DNA of 64,000 nucleotides from Domibacillus enclensis (GCF_900156125.1 NZ_FTLX01000001.1:708957-772956), one strand, 5' to 3'; positions 45,983 through 55,664 are shown, counted from the first letter of the stretch. Numbers and translations are program-made. The notes: generated from the letters alone by a model not told the origin.

Positions 45983-46921
45983 TTATTGCTGCTCTACAAC
46001 AAGTGCTTTTAAATCGGCTAACACCTGGTCTGCTTCTTCCCATGAATACACGCTTGCGCCTGCAGCCATTGGATGGCCGCCGCCGTTGTATTTCATTGCG
46101 AGACCGTTAATAACAGGTCCTTTTGAGCGAAAACGGACGCGGATCTGGTCTTTTTCTTCGATAAAAAACACCCACGAGCGAATTCCTTTGACGCTGCCTA
46201 AAATAGAGACGAGCAACGACGTTTCCGCCTGCGTTGCGTTAAATGTTTGAAGCAGCTCTTCTGTTAAGCGCACTTCAGCTACACCTGAATCATCCATCTT
46301 GAAATGCTGCAAAATGTATCCTTCTAATTTCAGCACGTGCGCGTCTTTTTCATACAAATCATTGAACAGCTGCTGGCGGTCGAATGAATACTGCATCAGC
46401 TCTCCTGCGTACTGCATCGTTTCAATCGTCGTGGATGAGTACAAAAACCGCCCGGTATCGCTGACAATGCCTGCATACAGAAGACGGGCAGCGGCATCAT
46501 TCATTTTCAATTGGCCGTCAGACGTTTTAAACAGCTCATAAATCATTTGGCTGCACGCCGCAGCGTCCACATCTACCCAGAGCAAGTCACCATACGGGTC
46601 TTCATTCGGATGATGATCAATTTTAATAATTTCCTTGCCGAGCTTGTAGCGCTGATCACAAATGCGTGCCTGGTTGGCCGTATCACAAATGATCACAAGG
46701 GCCTGTTCGTACACACTGTCATCAATTTGATCGAGACGCTTCATAAAATAAAGTGTCGGCTCTTCCTGTCCAACCGTGTAAACCGTTTTTTCCGGAAAGG
46801 TCGCTTTAATGATTTCTGCAAGTCCTCCCTGTGAGCCGTAAGCATCCGGGTCAGGACGTACATGTCGGTGAAGGATAATCGTGTCGTATTCTTTAATTTT
46901 GTCAATAATGTGTTGTTTCAA
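45983..46921 (-). CDS. nrnA: Oligoribonuclease/pAp phosphatase NrnA
   Basis: A 312-residue DHH/DHHA1 phosphoesterase that degrades nanoRNA and converts pAp to AMP. DHH motifs: HRHVRPDPDAYGSQGG (about 18-33), CDTANQAR (about 80), IDHHPNEDPYGD (about 101-112); DHHA1 C-terminal motif KYNGGGHPMAAGAS (about 283-296). The start is TTG at 46921, seven bases after AAAAGGGG, giving MKQHIIDKIKEYDTIILHRH; an earlier TTG lies ahead of the site. Divergent from ytpI. Confidence 0.94.
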   Translation of the reverse strand: MKQHIIDKIKEYDTIILHRHVRPDPDAYGSQGGLAEIIKATFPEKTVYTVGQEEPTLYFMKRLDQIDDSVYEQALVIICDTANQARICDQRYKLGKEIIKIDHHPNEDPYGDLLWVDVDAAACSQMIYELFKTSDGQLKMNDAAARLLYAGIVSDTGRFLYSSTTIETMQYAGELMQYSFDRQQLFNDLYEKDAHVLKLEGYILQHFKMDDSGVAEVRLTEELLQTFNATQAETSLLVSILGSVKGIRSWVFFIEEKDQIRVRFRSKGPVINGLAMKYNGGGHPMAAGASVYSWEEADQVLADLKALVVEQQ

Positions 46922-47016
46922 TTTGTTTCCCCTTTTCAAAAGGCTTGTTCCGGTGGAAATCCAACGCTGTTCCCGTTACAATAAAACGAGAGTATAAAAA
47001 CGGAGGAATACAGTGG

Positions 47017-47325
47017 ATGCCTAATTTCTTTTTGGTTGTTGTCATTGTTTTAGCGTTTATTTTTTATCTTTTTTATAAAATTCAGTACGTTCGAAGCCGG
47101 CGGCCGATGGAACGAAAATGGCTGTCCGCAAAATCAAGCATGGTGCTAGGTCTTTTCGTCGGTGTGTTTGGGATTAACACCCTGCTTCTTCAGCAGACAA
47201 CCACCGCTTATATCATTGCCGCCATTTTCATTTTATACGGATTCGCCAGCATGGTTGCCGGCTACAAAATGTACAAGCACTACTTGCCGTTTGCCCGTCA
47301 GGAAGCGGAAGAATTGGACCAGTAA
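47017..47325 (+). CDS. ytpI: YtpI family membrane protein
   Basis: A 102-residue membrane protein orthologous to B. subtilis YtpI, with three hydrophobic segments (about 3-20, 41-60, 62-82) and the conserved RRPMERKWLSAKSSMVLG between the first two. Function unknown. ATG at 47017 follows GGAGGAA by about seven bases; upstream in-frame codons overlap the nrnA promoter. A terminator follows its stop and may also serve the convergent ytoI. Confidence 0.85.
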   Translation: MPNFFLVVVIVLAFIFYLFYKIQYVRSRRPMERKWLSAKSSMVLGLFVGVFGINTLLLQQTTTAYIIAAIFILYGFASMVAGYKMYKHYLPFARQEAEELDQ

Positions 47326-47354
47326 GCAGGCACACAACGTGCCTGCTTTTTTTC
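47325..47354. terminator. Terminator of ytpI (and possibly ytoI)
   Basis: AGCAGGCAC (47325-47333) and GTGCCTGCT (47339-47347) form a nine-bp stem followed by seven T. The first arm overlaps the ytpI stop. Confidence 0.85.
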
Positions 47355-47357
47355 TCG

Positions 47358-48680
47358 TTAGCGGTCAATCAACTGGCACATCATCATGACCTTTCCTGCC
47401 AATACCCCTGCGTTGTACACTTCCACGTCCACTTTCCCGAATTTCCGGCCGATTTCAAGCACCTTTGGCATAATGTGAAGCACAGACTCCATTTGAACAG
47501 GCTTTAGAAAGTAAATCGTGATGTTTTCCACAACCAGATCGCCTCGCTTATGCGCCCGCAGCGCCCGGTTCGCCGCCTCTGTTACGACTGTTGTAAATAC
47601 CCCGTATGAAATCGTGCCGAGCTGATTCGTCATCTGCGGTGTAACCTCGAATTGATACCCGCCGGTTGTAGCGTGGTCCTCCGGCAGAATCAGCTGTTTA
47701 GCGATCGTATCATCAAGCGTTTCTGCAGCCTGAGGCTGTCGCTGTGCCATTTGCATCGCTTTTAATACGTCTTGCCTGCTGACAATGCCCTGCAGGCGGT
47801 TGTGCTCGTCTACAACCGGCAGCAATTCAATGCCTTCCCAGATCATCATGTGGGCGGCTGACGCAACGCTTGTTTTCAATGTAACCGTAATGGGGTGCTT
47901 GGTCATGACTTTTTCAATCATCATCTCACGGCCGCTTCCCATAATATCCTTCGCCGTCACCATTCCGAATACCTTCAAGTGATCATCCACAACCGGGAAG
48001 CGGCTATGGGACGTTTCACGGTTTTTGTCGAGCCAGTCCCCAACTGTATTGCCGAGTTCAAGAAACACGCTGCTTTCCACCGGGGTTAATATATCCCCGA
48101 CCAGGACGATTTCTTTTTTTATTAACTGATCGTAAATAGCCCGGTTGATCATGGCCGCAACAGTAAACGTGTCATAGCTTGTCGAAATAACCGGCAGTTC
48201 CATGTCATCCGCTAATTTTTTCAGCTCGTCTCCGGCTTCGAATCCGCCGGTAATTAACACGGCCGCTCCCGCCTGAAGAGCAAGCTCATGGGCTTTTACG
48301 CGGTTTCCGACAATTAATAAATTGCCCGGACCTGTATAGCGCATCATCGCTTCAAGCTGCATTGCCCCGATCACAAATTTGTTTAACGTTTTATGTAATC
48401 CATTCCGTCCGCCCAGCACCTGGCCATCCACAATATTAACCACTTCAGCGAACGTGAGCTTTTCAATATTTTCCTTTTTCTTTTGCTCGATTCGGATCGT
48501 CCCGACGCGCTCGATGGAACTGACCATTCCTTTTGTCTCCGCATCCTTAATAGCCCGGTAGGCCGTCCCTTCGCTGAGGGAAAGTGCTTTGGCAATTTGG
48601 CGCACGGAGATTTTTTCGCCAATCGGCAATTCCTCGATGTACTGAAGAATTTGTTCGTGTTTCGTTATCAATGGCTCCAC
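47358..48680 (-). CDS. ytoI: HTH-DRTGG-CBS-hotdog protein YtoI
   Basis: A 440-residue multidomain protein matching B. subtilis YtoI: an N-terminal helix-turn-helix (about 20-60, ISVRQIAKALSLSEGTAYRAI), a DRTGG domain (about 75-185), two CBS domains (about 195-310), and a C-terminal hotdog/thioesterase-like domain (about 330-440). The combination suggests a nucleotide-sensing regulator or enzyme, but no function is established. Start set at GTG 48680, which follows AAAGGGAC closely; a TTG nine bases downstream is possible. Convergent with ytpI. Confidence 0.87.
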   Translation of the reverse strand: MEPLITKHEQILQYIEELPIGEKISVRQIAKALSLSEGTAYRAIKDAETKGMVSSIERVGTIRIEQKKKENIEKLTFAEVVNIVDGQVLGGRNGLHKTLNKFVIGAMQLEAMMRYTGPGNLLIVGNRVKAHELALQAGAAVLITGGFEAGDELKKLADDMELPVISTSYDTFTVAAMINRAIYDQLIKKEIVLVGDILTPVESSVFLELGNTVGDWLDKNRETSHSRFPVVDDHLKVFGMVTAKDIMGSGREMMIEKVMTKHPITVTLKTSVASAAHMMIWEGIELLPVVDEHNRLQGIVSRQDVLKAMQMAQRQPQAAETLDDTIAKQLILPEDHATTGGYQFEVTPQMTNQLGTISYGVFTTVVTEAANRALRAHKRGDLVVENITIYFLKPVQMESVLHIMPKVLEIGRKFGKVDVEVYNAGVLAGKVMMMCQLIDR

Positions 48681-48730
48681 CCGTCCCTTTCCGCTCTCAT
48701 TCCTTTCTTCATTATAAAGGAAAACGAAAC

Positions 48731-48766
48731 GAAAAAAAAGAAGCCGCCTTGCGCAAGGCAGCTTCT
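48731..48766 (-). terminator. Terminator of ytkL
   Basis: GAAGCTGCCTTGC and GCAAGGCGGCTTC pair on the minus strand with one mismatch, followed by eight T. Confidence 0.88.
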
Positions 48767-48770
48767 GTCA

Positions 48771-49451
48771 TTACAGTTCTATATGGTCGCCCGGCTTCAT
48801 GACCTTGCCTGTTCCGGCAGCGACTTTGGACGTGAAATCTTCCGGGTTTTGGCGAATCGGCGGGAATGTATCAAAGTGAATCGGCACGACGGTTTTCGCT
48901 TGCAGAAAGCCCGCTGCCACGGCGGCATCGTCCGGTCCCATCGTAAAGTTGTCGCCAATCGGCAGGAAAGCAAGATCAATCGGATGTCGTTCTGCGATCA
49001 GCTTCATATCAGAAAACAGTCCAGTATCGCCCGCATGATAAACGGTCTTCCCTTCATTCATAATAAGGACACCGGCCGGCATGCCCATATACAAGAAAGT
49101 GCCATCCTCCTGCTGAAGTCCGGACCCGTGAAACGCCTGAGTGAATTTCACTTTTCCGAAATCGAATGAGTAGCTGCCGCCAATATGCATCGGATGAGCA
49201 TTGACCCCCTGATGCTGCAGGTAAAGCGCCAGCTCGTTCACGGCAATGACAAGAGCGCCGCTCCGCATCGCAATGTCAACCGTGTCGCCAACGTGATCAC
49301 CGTGCCCATGTGTCAGCACAATAAAATCTGGATTCTGCTCGTCTGCTTTTAAATCGGTCAGCTCATTTCCTGTAATAAAAGGATCAATTAAAACTGTTTT
49401 TCCGTTTGTTTCGATTTTGACGATGGAATGTCCGTGGTACGATACTTTCAT
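48771..49451 (-). CDS. ytkL: Metallo-beta-lactamase fold hydrolase YtkL (UPF0173)
   Basis: A 226-residue metal-dependent hydrolase of the UPF0173 group. The metal-binding [10 protein letters not shown] lies near 47-56, further ligands in FHGSGLQ (about 110), [10 protein letters not shown] (about 139) and the C-terminal [11 protein letters not shown] (about 190). It resembles an UlaG-like lactonase family but the substrate is unknown. ATG at 49451 follows AAAGGGGAT. Divergent from the UspA gene across a 150-base gap without a clear promoter pair by eye. Confidence 0.88.
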   Translation of the reverse strand: MKVSYHGHSIVKIETNGKTVLIDPFITGNELTDLKADEQNPDFIVLTHGHGDHVGDTVDIAMRSGALVIAVNELALYLQHQGVNAHPMHIGGSYSFDFGKVKFTQAFHGSGLQQEDGTFLYMGMPAGVLIMNEGKTVYHAGDTGLFSDMKLIAERHPIDLAFLPIGDNFTMGPDDAAVAAGFLQAKTVVPIHFDTFPPIRQNPEDFTSKVAAGTGKVMKPGDHIEL

Positions 49452-49601
49452 GGTGAATCCCCTTTCTTACATGCATTACTTTGCTTTTTTCCACATTAGG
49501 GCCCGTTTAAACATGCTCGTGAATATTTTCTGAAATGTTAAACATATCACTTTTTATTTTCTCGTTTTGTTGTAAAATGTAAGTATAAGGGGGAATGACT
49601 T

Positions 49602-50051
49602 ATGTTGAAGTACCAGCACATATTGGTCGCAGTTGACGGATCGAAGGAAGCCGAATGGGCCTTTAAAAAATCTGTTCAAATTGCTAAACGGAACGGCGCT
49701 TCGTTAAATCTCGTTCACGTCATTGACACCCGTTCTTTTGCTGCGATCGAAGCATATGACCGCTCCATCGCTGAACGGGCAACAAAGTATGGAAACGAGC
49801 TTCTTGATGAGTACAAGAAGGAAGCCGAAACCGCCGGCGTCACGCACGTAAATGCATTTGTGGAATACGGCTCCCCTAAAGTCATTATTCCAAAGGACGT
49901 AGCAAAACAAGTAGAAGCGGATTTGATCATCTGTGGTGCAACCGGCTTAAATGCAATGGAGCGCTTCCTCATTGGCAGCGTTTCCGAGCACATTACCCGC
50001 GCCGCCAATTGCGACGTATTAATCGTTCGTACAGATGACATCGAAGACTAA
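49602..50051 (+). CDS. Universal stress protein UspA family
   Basis: A 149-residue UspA-type protein with the Rossmann-like fold: ILVAVDGSKEAEWA (about 6-19), a middle linker, and the ATP-binding CGATGLNAMERFLIGSVSEHI (Gly-rich loop, about 108-128, quoted in part). Family members bind ATP and support survival under stress. ATG at 49602 follows AAGGGGGAA. It shares the terminator with argH. The likely sigma factor could not be fixed. Confidence 0.9.
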   Translation: MLKYQHILVAVDGSKEAEWAFKKSVQIAKRNGASLNLVHVIDTRSFAAIEAYDRSIAERATKYGNELLDEYKKEAETAGVTHVNAFVEYGSPKVIIPKDVAKQVEADLIICGATGLNAMERFLIGSVSEHITRAANCDVLIVRTDDIED

Positions 50052-50059
50052 AACCGCAC

Positions 50060-50092
50060 GAAAAAACCCGCCACTCCTTTGGCGGGTTTTGT
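50060..50092. terminator. Bidirectional terminator of the UspA gene and argGH
   Basis: AAAACCCGCC (50063-50072) and GGCGGGTTTT (50081-50090) form a perfect ten-bp stem with an eight-base loop; T-rich on both strands. Confidence 0.88.
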
Positions 50093-51469
50093 TTATTTAA
50101 GCAATTCTTTTGCCGCTTGAATCTGGTTTTCGACCTGGTCGAATCCAGTGCCGCCTAGAGACTTCCTTCTCTTGACTGCTTCGTACGGAGACAGAACGCC
50201 GTAAATATCTTCTTCGATTACATTCGATGCTTCTTTCAACTCTTCCATGGAAAGATCGAGCAGGAAGCAGCCTTTTTGAATGCAAGTAAACACAAGCTTG
50301 CCGGTAATTTCATGCGCTTCGCGGAACGGAATCCCTTTTGCTGCCAGGTAATCCGCAAGCTCTGTCGCATTAGAGAAATCATTTTGCACAGCGTCTTTCA
50401 TGCGGTCTTCATGCACCGTCATTGTATCGACCATGCCGGCGAAAATTTTCAGTGAGCCGAGAACCGTATGTACGGTATCGAACATGCCCTCTTTGTCTTC
50501 CTGCATATCTTTGTTATACGCAAGCGGAAGACCTTTTAAAATAGTCAGCAGACTGAACAGGTTGCCGTATACGCGTCCTGTTTTGCCGCGAATAAGCTCG
50601 GCCATATCCGGATTTTTCTTTTGCGGCATAATGCTTGAACCGGTGGAGAACGTATCATCCATCTCGACGAAGCGAAACTCCTGGCTCGACCATAAAATGA
50701 TCTCTTCCGCAAAACGGGACATGTGCATCATCAAAATCGATGAGGTGCTTAAAAATTCAAGAATGAAATCACGGTCACTGACCGCGTCCATGCTGTTTTG
50801 ATACACAGCTGAGAAGCCGAGCAGCTCCGCTGAACGCTGACGGTCGATCGGGAAAGTCGTACCGGCGAGAGCCCCCGCCCCGAGCGGAGACATATCAATC
50901 CGTTTCAACGCTTCTGTATACCGTTCTTTATCACGCTGAAGCATCCAAAAATACGTCATCAAATGATGGCCGAATGAAATCGGCTGCGCACGCTGCAAGT
51001 GCGTATAGCCCGGCGCAATCGTTTCTTTATGCTTGTCTGCTTTCTCCACTAAAACAGACTGGAACTGGCTGATTAATCCGATAATGTCTTTGACCTGCTT
51101 CTTCAAGTACAAATGCATGTCCGTCGCGACTTGATCATTCCGGCTTCTTCCAGTATGAAGCTTGCCGCCAACAGGACCAATCGAATCAATCAATGCTTTT
51201 TCTAAGTTTAAATGAATATCCTCAAGCGATACCGAAAATTCGATTTCACCAGCTTCCGCTTTCTTCTTTAAAGCGTCAAGGCCTGACTTGATTTGATTCA
51301 TTTCTTCTTCTGTTAATATGCCTGTTTCACCAAGCATGGTCACGTGGGCGATGCTGCCTTCGATATCCTCGAAAACAAGCTCCTGGTCAAATGAGATGGA
51401 CGCACCGAATTCGTCTACCCACTCTTCCGCTGATTTTTGAAATCGGCCGCCCCATAACTTTTTCGTCAT
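50093..51469 (-). CDS. argH: Argininosuccinate lyase
   Basis: A 458-residue ArgH of the fumarase/aspartase superfamily, the last step of arginine synthesis. Signature [15 protein letters not shown] (about 279-293, catalytic Ser loop), catalytic His in [16 protein letters not shown] [12 protein letters not shown] (about 158-169) are intact. It begins two bases after the argG stop, so the pair is one operon. ATG at 51469 has AAGGGG about twelve bases upstream inside argG. Confidence 0.97.
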   Translation of the reverse strand: MTKKLWGGRFQKSAEEWVDEFGASISFDQELVFEDIEGSIAHVTMLGETGILTEEEMNQIKSGLDALKKKAEAGEIEFSVSLEDIHLNLEKALIDSIGPVGGKLHTGRSRNDQVATDMHLYLKKQVKDIIGLISQFQSVLVEKADKHKETIAPGYTHLQRAQPISFGHHLMTYFWMLQRDKERYTEALKRIDMSPLGAGALAGTTFPIDRQRSAELLGFSAVYQNSMDAVSDRDFILEFLSTSSILMMHMSRFAEEIILWSSQEFRFVEMDDTFSTGSSIMPQKKNPDMAELIRGKTGRVYGNLFSLLTILKGLPLAYNKDMQEDKEGMFDTVHTVLGSLKIFAGMVDTMTVHEDRMKDAVQNDFSNATELADYLAAKGIPFREAHEITGKLVFTCIQKGCFLLDLSMEELKEASNVIEEDIYGVLSPYEAVKRRKSLGGTGFDQVENQIQAAKELLK

Positions 51470-51471
51470 GA

Positions 51472-52674
51472 TTACTTAAGCCCCTTCTCTTTATGAACAC
51501 GCGAGCTGACAACTGTTGGAAGGCCATACAGATTGATAAAGCCAATCGCAGATGCATGGTCAAACGCGTCATCTTTTGAATACGTAGCAAGCGCTTCGTC
51601 ATACAATGAATAAGGAGACTTTCTTCCTTCTACAATGGCATGGCCTTTAAACAGCTTGACACGAACCGTTCCAGTTACGTATTTCTGTGTATCCTTTAAA
51701 AACGCAACAAGTGATTCACGGATCGGGTTGAACCAAAGACCGTCATAAATAATTTCAGTCAAGCGCTTTTCAATAACCGGCTTGAAGTGAGCCAGTTCTT
51801 TTACAAGCGTGATATCTTCAAGCTCTTTATGTGCTGTAATCAGCGTTGTGGCACCTGGTGTTTCATACACTTCACGTGACTTGATTCCGACAAGGCGGTT
51901 TTCAATATGGTCAATACGGCCAATGCCGTGTTTGCCTGCCACTTCATTTAAGTGAAGAATAAGCTCAGCAAGCTCCATTTTCTCCCCGTTTACAGCAGTC
52001 GGTACACCTTCTTCAAATTCGATCTCAATGATGTCTGGCGTATCCGGTGTATCTTCAAGGTGAGCCGTTAAATCGTATGCATCAAGCGGTGGCGCTGCCC
52101 AAGGGTCTTCCAGTGCGCCACACTCATTTGCACGGCCCCACAGGTTTTGATCGATAGAAAACGGGCTTTCCTTGCCGATCGGCACAGGAACATCATGCTG
52201 CTTCGCATATTCGATTTCTTCTTCACGCGACCAGGCCCAGTCACGAACAGGCGCTAACACTTCAAGGTCCGGGTTCAATGCGCGGATCGCTACTTCAAAG
52301 CGAACCTGGTCATTTCCTTTTCCAGTACAGCCGTGTGCAACCGCTGTTGCATTTTCCTGTTCCGCAATTTCAACAAGCTTTTTTGAAATAAGCGGGCGTG
52401 AAAGAGCAGATACAACCGGGTATTTGTTTTCGTACCACGTATGACCTTGAAGAGCCACAAGAGCGAAATCTTCCGCGAATTCTTTTTTCGCATCGATCAT
52501 ATAGCTTTCCACCGCGCCTACCTGCAGCGCTTTGTTTTTAATAAATTCAAGATCTTTTCCTTCACCGACGTCCAGGCAAACAGCCACTACGTCATACCCT
52601 TGTTCCTTAAGCCACGGAATGGCGACAGATGTATCAAGACCACCTGAATATGCTAAAACGACTTTCTTACCCAT
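51472..52674 (-). CDS. argG: Argininosuccinate synthase
   Basis: A 400-residue ArgG that joins citrulline and aspartate using ATP. The PP-loop [12 protein letters not shown] is at 9-20; citrulline and aspartate binding residues lie around [13 protein letters not shown] (about 115-127). ATG at 52674 follows GAGGAGG. First gene of argGH. In B. subtilis moaB and ackA lie between argG and ytxK; here a small helical protein, a repeat and an EcsC gene do. ARG-box-like AT-rich sequence precedes it. Confidence 0.97.
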   Translation of the reverse strand: MGKKVVLAYSGGLDTSVAIPWLKEQGYDVVAVCLDVGEGKDLEFIKNKALQVGAVESYMIDAKKEFAEDFALVALQGHTWYENKYPVVSALSRPLISKKLVEIAEQENATAVAHGCTGKGNDQVRFEVAIRALNPDLEVLAPVRDWAWSREEEIEYAKQHDVPVPIGKESPFSIDQNLWGRANECGALEDPWAAPPLDAYDLTAHLEDTPDTPDIIEIEFEEGVPTAVNGEKMELAELILHLNEVAGKHGIGRIDHIENRLVGIKSREVYETPGATTLITAHKELEDITLVKELAHFKPVIEKRLTEIIYDGLWFNPIRESLVAFLKDTQKYVTGTVRVKLFKGHAIVEGRKSPYSLYDEALATYSKDDAFDHASAIGFINLYGLPTVVSSRVHKEKGLK

Positions 52675-52705
52675 CTATTTACTTCCTCCTCTTAATTACA
52701 ACTAA

Positions 52706-52743
52706 CAGTATAATTATTCATCTGAATTAATTTTTATTCTTTA
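52706..52743 (-). promoter_or_regulatory. Probable ArgR (AhrC) operator region of argG
   Basis: Two AT-rich sequences with ARG-box half-sites, CAGTATAATTATTCATCT and TGAATTAATTTTTATTC, lie in tandem 32-70 bases upstream of argG; a TATACT -10 falls in the first on the minus strand. Spacing of the half-sites is not ideal. Confidence 0.4.
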
Positions 52744-52847
52744 ATATGTATAAAGAATATCACGTTCCAAAGGGTCTTTCAAGTGGTTTGCTGAAAAAAA
52801 TACAGTTTTTTGTGTATTTATGTAGAAATCATGTATATTCTGGCGCT

Positions 52848-52876
52848 TTGCTATTTTATTCGCCTTTTACTATGAT
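52848..52876 (+). promoter_or_regulatory. Promoter of the 103-residue protein gene
   Basis: TTGCTA (52848-52853), 17-base spacer, TATGAT (52871-52876), 31 bases before the start codon. Confidence 0.65.
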
Positions 52877-52906
52877 AGAAGAAACGTACGTAAAGCAGGT
52901 GATCTT

Positions 52907-53218
52907 TTGTTTCAGCACGATGAGCGGCTCGGTATACAGCTGCCTGCCCTTAAGCGGGAGTGGCATGATTACTCAATGGATGAAAAGCAGGAAATGATGC
53001 ATAGGTGGGAAATGATACGCGGCCAAATCCCAGACCGCATTCAGGAATTGGAGAAGACAATTAATCGAAAGCAATTTGAACTGGATCGTGAAGAGGATTT
53101 CGAGCAGTCCTGCCGCCTTAACACCGAAATCAGCGAGCTTGCTTCTATTATTAACGATTTATGGCTTTGGTTTCGCACCGTTCCCGATGTTCACTCTACT
53201 ACAAAGTTACATTCATGA
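52907..53218 (+). CDS. Small helical protein of unknown function
   Basis: A 103-residue, highly charged, probably all-helical protein with no membrane segment. It is rich in Glu, Arg and Trp; a likely coiled coil runs from about 23 to 85 (RWEMIRGQIPDRIQELEKTI, then SCRLNTEISELASIINDLWLWF). I do not recognise the family. The start is TTG at 52907, six bases after AGGTG, with a plausible promoter upstream. Codon use resembles neighbours. It is divergent from argG and ends at a hairpin next to repeat copy C. Confidence 0.7.
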   Translation: MFQHDERLGIQLPALKREWHDYSMDEKQEMMHRWEMIRGQIPDRIQELEKTINRKQFELDREEDFEQSCRLNTEISELASIINDLWLWFRTVPDVHSTTKLHS

Positions 53219-53248
53219 AAGAACCGGCTTTTATGGTCCGTTCCTTTC
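53217..53248. terminator. Imperfect terminator-like palindrome left of repeat C
   Basis: GAAAGAACCGG...CCGTTCCTTTC pairs with one mismatch, right after the small-protein stop. Its first 17 bases (GAAAGAACCGGCTTTTA) are identical to 53831-53847, the terminator on the other side of repeat C. Confidence 0.65.
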
Positions 53249-53254
53249 ATAATG

Positions 53255-53799
53255 TTGAAAAACAAATGTGTAAAATGAATCTTATTGTTTTTTCAAGATT
53301 GTTCCCTTTCTCAGAGCAAAGAATAGCCTATTTTTCTAGAAAAGAACATCCAGGGCTCCAGGCTGCCGGTTCCGCTTTCCGGTGGGGCGAACGCTGAACC
53401 AGCCCAAAAGCGCGGCTGTTTCAGCCTGTCCGCTCGTCCCACTGGAGTCTTCACCGGCACCCCTCCGCCCGTAGTGGTTCTAAAGGAACAGCGAGCATGA
53501 CAGGCGGCTATTCTTGAAAACTTGTGACATCAAGAAGGAATTCCTCTTTTCCTACATAGTGAAAAGCAGAGGATTCTCATCTCTTTTTTCCACTCAGAAC
53601 GATTTCTATTTTTGGTTTTGCAATCTGCTTTTCCTCCCCACTAGGGCGGCTGGCGCAGGACGAAGACTCGGGAGGGATCAGCGGGTCAGGTGAGATCCAC
53701 TTTTGGAGCGTAGCGACAAAAGTTAGCTCACCGCCCGCCCCTCCGAACGCGAAGTCCTGCAGAAGCCGCCCGGACTGTGTTCGCGCAAGCACATTGGAT
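53255..53799 (+). repeat. Dispersed structured repeat, copy C (about 545 bp)
   Basis: The fullest copy inside the window. It starts near TTGAAAAACAA (similarity to copy D begins here), passes through CTATTTTTCTAGAAAAGAAC, a 5' hairpin domain (53379-53445; outer CCGGTGGGG/TCCCACTGG, inner GCTGAACCAGCC/GGCTGTTTCAGC), a middle segment and the rod hairpin (53643-53771), ending near GCAAGCACATTGG. It fills the 626-base gap between two convergent genes, bracketed by two similar terminators. Confidence 0.9.
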
Positions 53800-53831
53800 T
53801 TGAAAAGAGAAGTGGGCACCTGCTTTTATGG

Positions 53832-53863
53832 AAAGAACCGGCTTTTAGGGCCGGTTCTTTTTG
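53832..53863. terminator. Terminator of the EcsC-family gene
   Basis: AAAGAACCGGC (53832-53842) and GCCGGTTCTTT (53850-53860) form a perfect 11-bp stem with T-runs on both strands. It overlaps the last codons of the EcsC gene. Confidence 0.85.
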
Positions 53864-54669
53864 TCGTGCAGGTAACGGTATTGGTAGTAGTGTTCAGCCA
53901 AGATGGCGGTTTGCTTGATGGTTTGGTAATTTACCCCCGCACTGACCGCCATCGAAAGAAGCGGGATGGATGACTTACGCGGCTGAAGCAGCCGGACAGA
54001 AGCCAGCTTTATCGCATGAATAAGCGGCTTTTGCAGCATCGATTCGTTTAACCCCCAGCTTTCCTCATCTATGTAGGACACCTTTTCTTCCACTTCCGTA
54101 ATGAGCTTTGCCCAGCCATCTGCTTGAAGCGACGCCGGGAGCAGTGACGTATACAGAAGATGCAGTGTATGCTCCATTTCAAATGGCTGGCGAAGGTCCA
54201 CCCCATAAGAAAGCGCGGTCGTTTGAATCGTGCGGATTTGCAGCATCGTGATTACAAGCAAGTCAGCCAGAATAGGCAGTGTTTTGCCTGTCCCCGTCAG
54301 CGCTCCCTGGACAGCGGCCGCAGCACGGATTTTATCTGACTGCTGCTGACAGATGAAATGCAGCTGATCAATGGATAAGCGGCGCATCTGCTCAATCGAC
54401 TCAATATCCTCTTGAAAAAGACGCGCTGTTTCCATTATTCGCGTTTTCGTTCCCTCAAGGACCGGCTCTTTCTGCAAAAACGAACAAATCCAGGCCGCTG
54501 ACTGGTCCAGTTGCCCGAATAAACGGCTCGCGGCATCGTCCGGCAGCGCGGCTGTCAGTTTATTGACCTGCGCTTCGATCCCGCTCGCTTCGTCACTTTG
54601 ATTGGAAACGAGCTGCTGCTCCCATTCCATCAGCGCATTCCAATGCACTTCATCCTGCTTTGTCCACAT
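53845..54669 (-). CDS. EcsC family protein
   Basis: A 274-residue protein of the EcsC family, named after the third gene of the B. subtilis ecs locus. The family's conserved region runs from about 95 to 250 (DKIRAAAAVQGALTGTG, PILADLLVITMLQIRTIQTTALSYG). These proteins have amphipathic helices and may associate with membranes; biochemical function is unknown. The ATG at 54669 follows AGAAGGGG by eight bases; an in-frame GTG at 54678 overlaps the ytxK stop. It is coupled to ytxK, an arrangement I do not know from B. subtilis at this site. Confidence 0.82.
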   Translation of the reverse strand: MWTKQDEVHWNALMEWEQQLVSNQSDEASGIEAQVNKLTAALPDDAASRLFGQLDQSAAWICSFLQKEPVLEGTKTRIMETARLFQEDIESIEQMRRLSIDQLHFICQQQSDKIRAAAAVQGALTGTGKTLPILADLLVITMLQIRTIQTTALSYGVDLRQPFEMEHTLHLLYTSLLPASLQADGWAKLITEVEEKVSYIDEESWGLNESMLQKPLIHAIKLASVRLLQPRKSSIPLLSMAVSAGVNYQTIKQTAILAEHYYQYRYLHDKKNRP

Positions 54670-54674
54670 GAATG

Positions 54675-55664
54675 TCACCCCTTCTGATGCTCGCTAAACC
54701 AGCGGTCAATTTTTTGAACGATCGCTGCTGTCGCTTTTTTATCGGTTAAGGAAGGCATTGCCGCGAGAAGCACTTCTTTCGGCTTTTTCACTCTCGGTGA
54801 TTTTTTGCGCACCATTAAAATGCTTTTAGCTGCCTGCTTGTTTTTAAAAAGCGTTTCAGGCAGCTGAATGACACCTTCAATGTACGCTTCCTCGGTTAAA
54901 AAGCGCTGAAGCTTTTTCGCTTCTGCTGATTCAAATAAGCCGTTAGGAATAATGAAAAAAAGCTGGCCGCCCGGCTTTGTATGCTGAAGGCTTTGTTCAA
55001 TAAATAAATGGTGCGCATAGGAATGACCGCTGTCTGCTTTTAGCTTATACGAAGCGGCCCGCTCGTCATTTGGATAATAGCCAACAGGCAAATCGCATAC
55101 AACAACATCGACCGGGTCGATTAACAGTGGCTCAAGCGCGTCCTGGTTATAAAGGGTAATTGGGTGGTGCAGCAGGTTCGATCCGGCATAGGCGAGCTTT
55201 AACAAAACGTCATCAATATCAACACCATGTGCTTCCGCTTTCCCGTCAAATTCATTTAAAACCGTTGTGACGAGATTGCCTGTCCCGATCGCCGGATCAA
55301 GCAATGAAAAGGAGTCGGATTTGCCTCTGCTTTTTCGGAGCAAATAGGCGATGAACAGGCCGATTGAATCAGGGGTCATTTGATGATTCGGCTGTACATG
55401 CTCTTTCATTCCTTTTAAAATAGCCAGCTGATACGACTTGCGCACCGCTTCTTTCGAATAACGCTCTAATTCCATCTCATTGTAAAGCTTTAACAGCCGT
55501 TTTTCATCCACTTCACTCAGCTCTTCCTGTAAAACGTAGCCGTGAAACAGATTCTCGGCGGTTTCACCGAGCGCCTCTAAATATGATATGCCTAACAGCC
55601 GGCTTAACACACCGGCTGATTCATCAAGCACGGTAAACAATTTCTCTACGGTTAATTCCTGCAT
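54675..55664 (-). CDS. ytxK: Class I SAM-dependent methyltransferase YtxK
   Basis: A 329-residue N6-adenine-methylase-like protein, orthologous to B. subtilis YtxK. An N-terminal helical domain (about 1-110) precedes the Rossmann methyltransferase fold: SAM-binding LLDPAIGTGNLVTTVL (about 163-178), HGVDIDD (about 190), and catalytic-motif-IV DLPVGYYP in place of NPPY (about 222-229). The changed motif IV leaves DNA methylation uncertain. The ATG at 55664 has GAGG ten bases upstream; the longer upstream frame overlaps the tpx terminator. No restriction partner is nearby. Confidence 0.88.
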   Translation of the reverse strand: MQELTVEKLFTVLDESAGVLSRLLGISYLEALGETAENLFHGYVLQEELSEVDEKRLLKLYNEMELERYSKEAVRKSYQLAILKGMKEHVQPNHQMTPDSIGLFIAYLLRKSRGKSDSFSLLDPAIGTGNLVTTVLNEFDGKAEAHGVDIDDVLLKLAYAGSNLLHHPITLYNQDALEPLLIDPVDVVVCDLPVGYYPNDERAASYKLKADSGHSYAHHLFIEQSLQHTKPGGQLFFIIPNGLFESAEAKKLQRFLTEEAYIEGVIQLPETLFKNKQAAKSILMVRKKSPRVKKPKEVLLAAMPSLTDKKATAAIVQKIDRWFSEHQKG

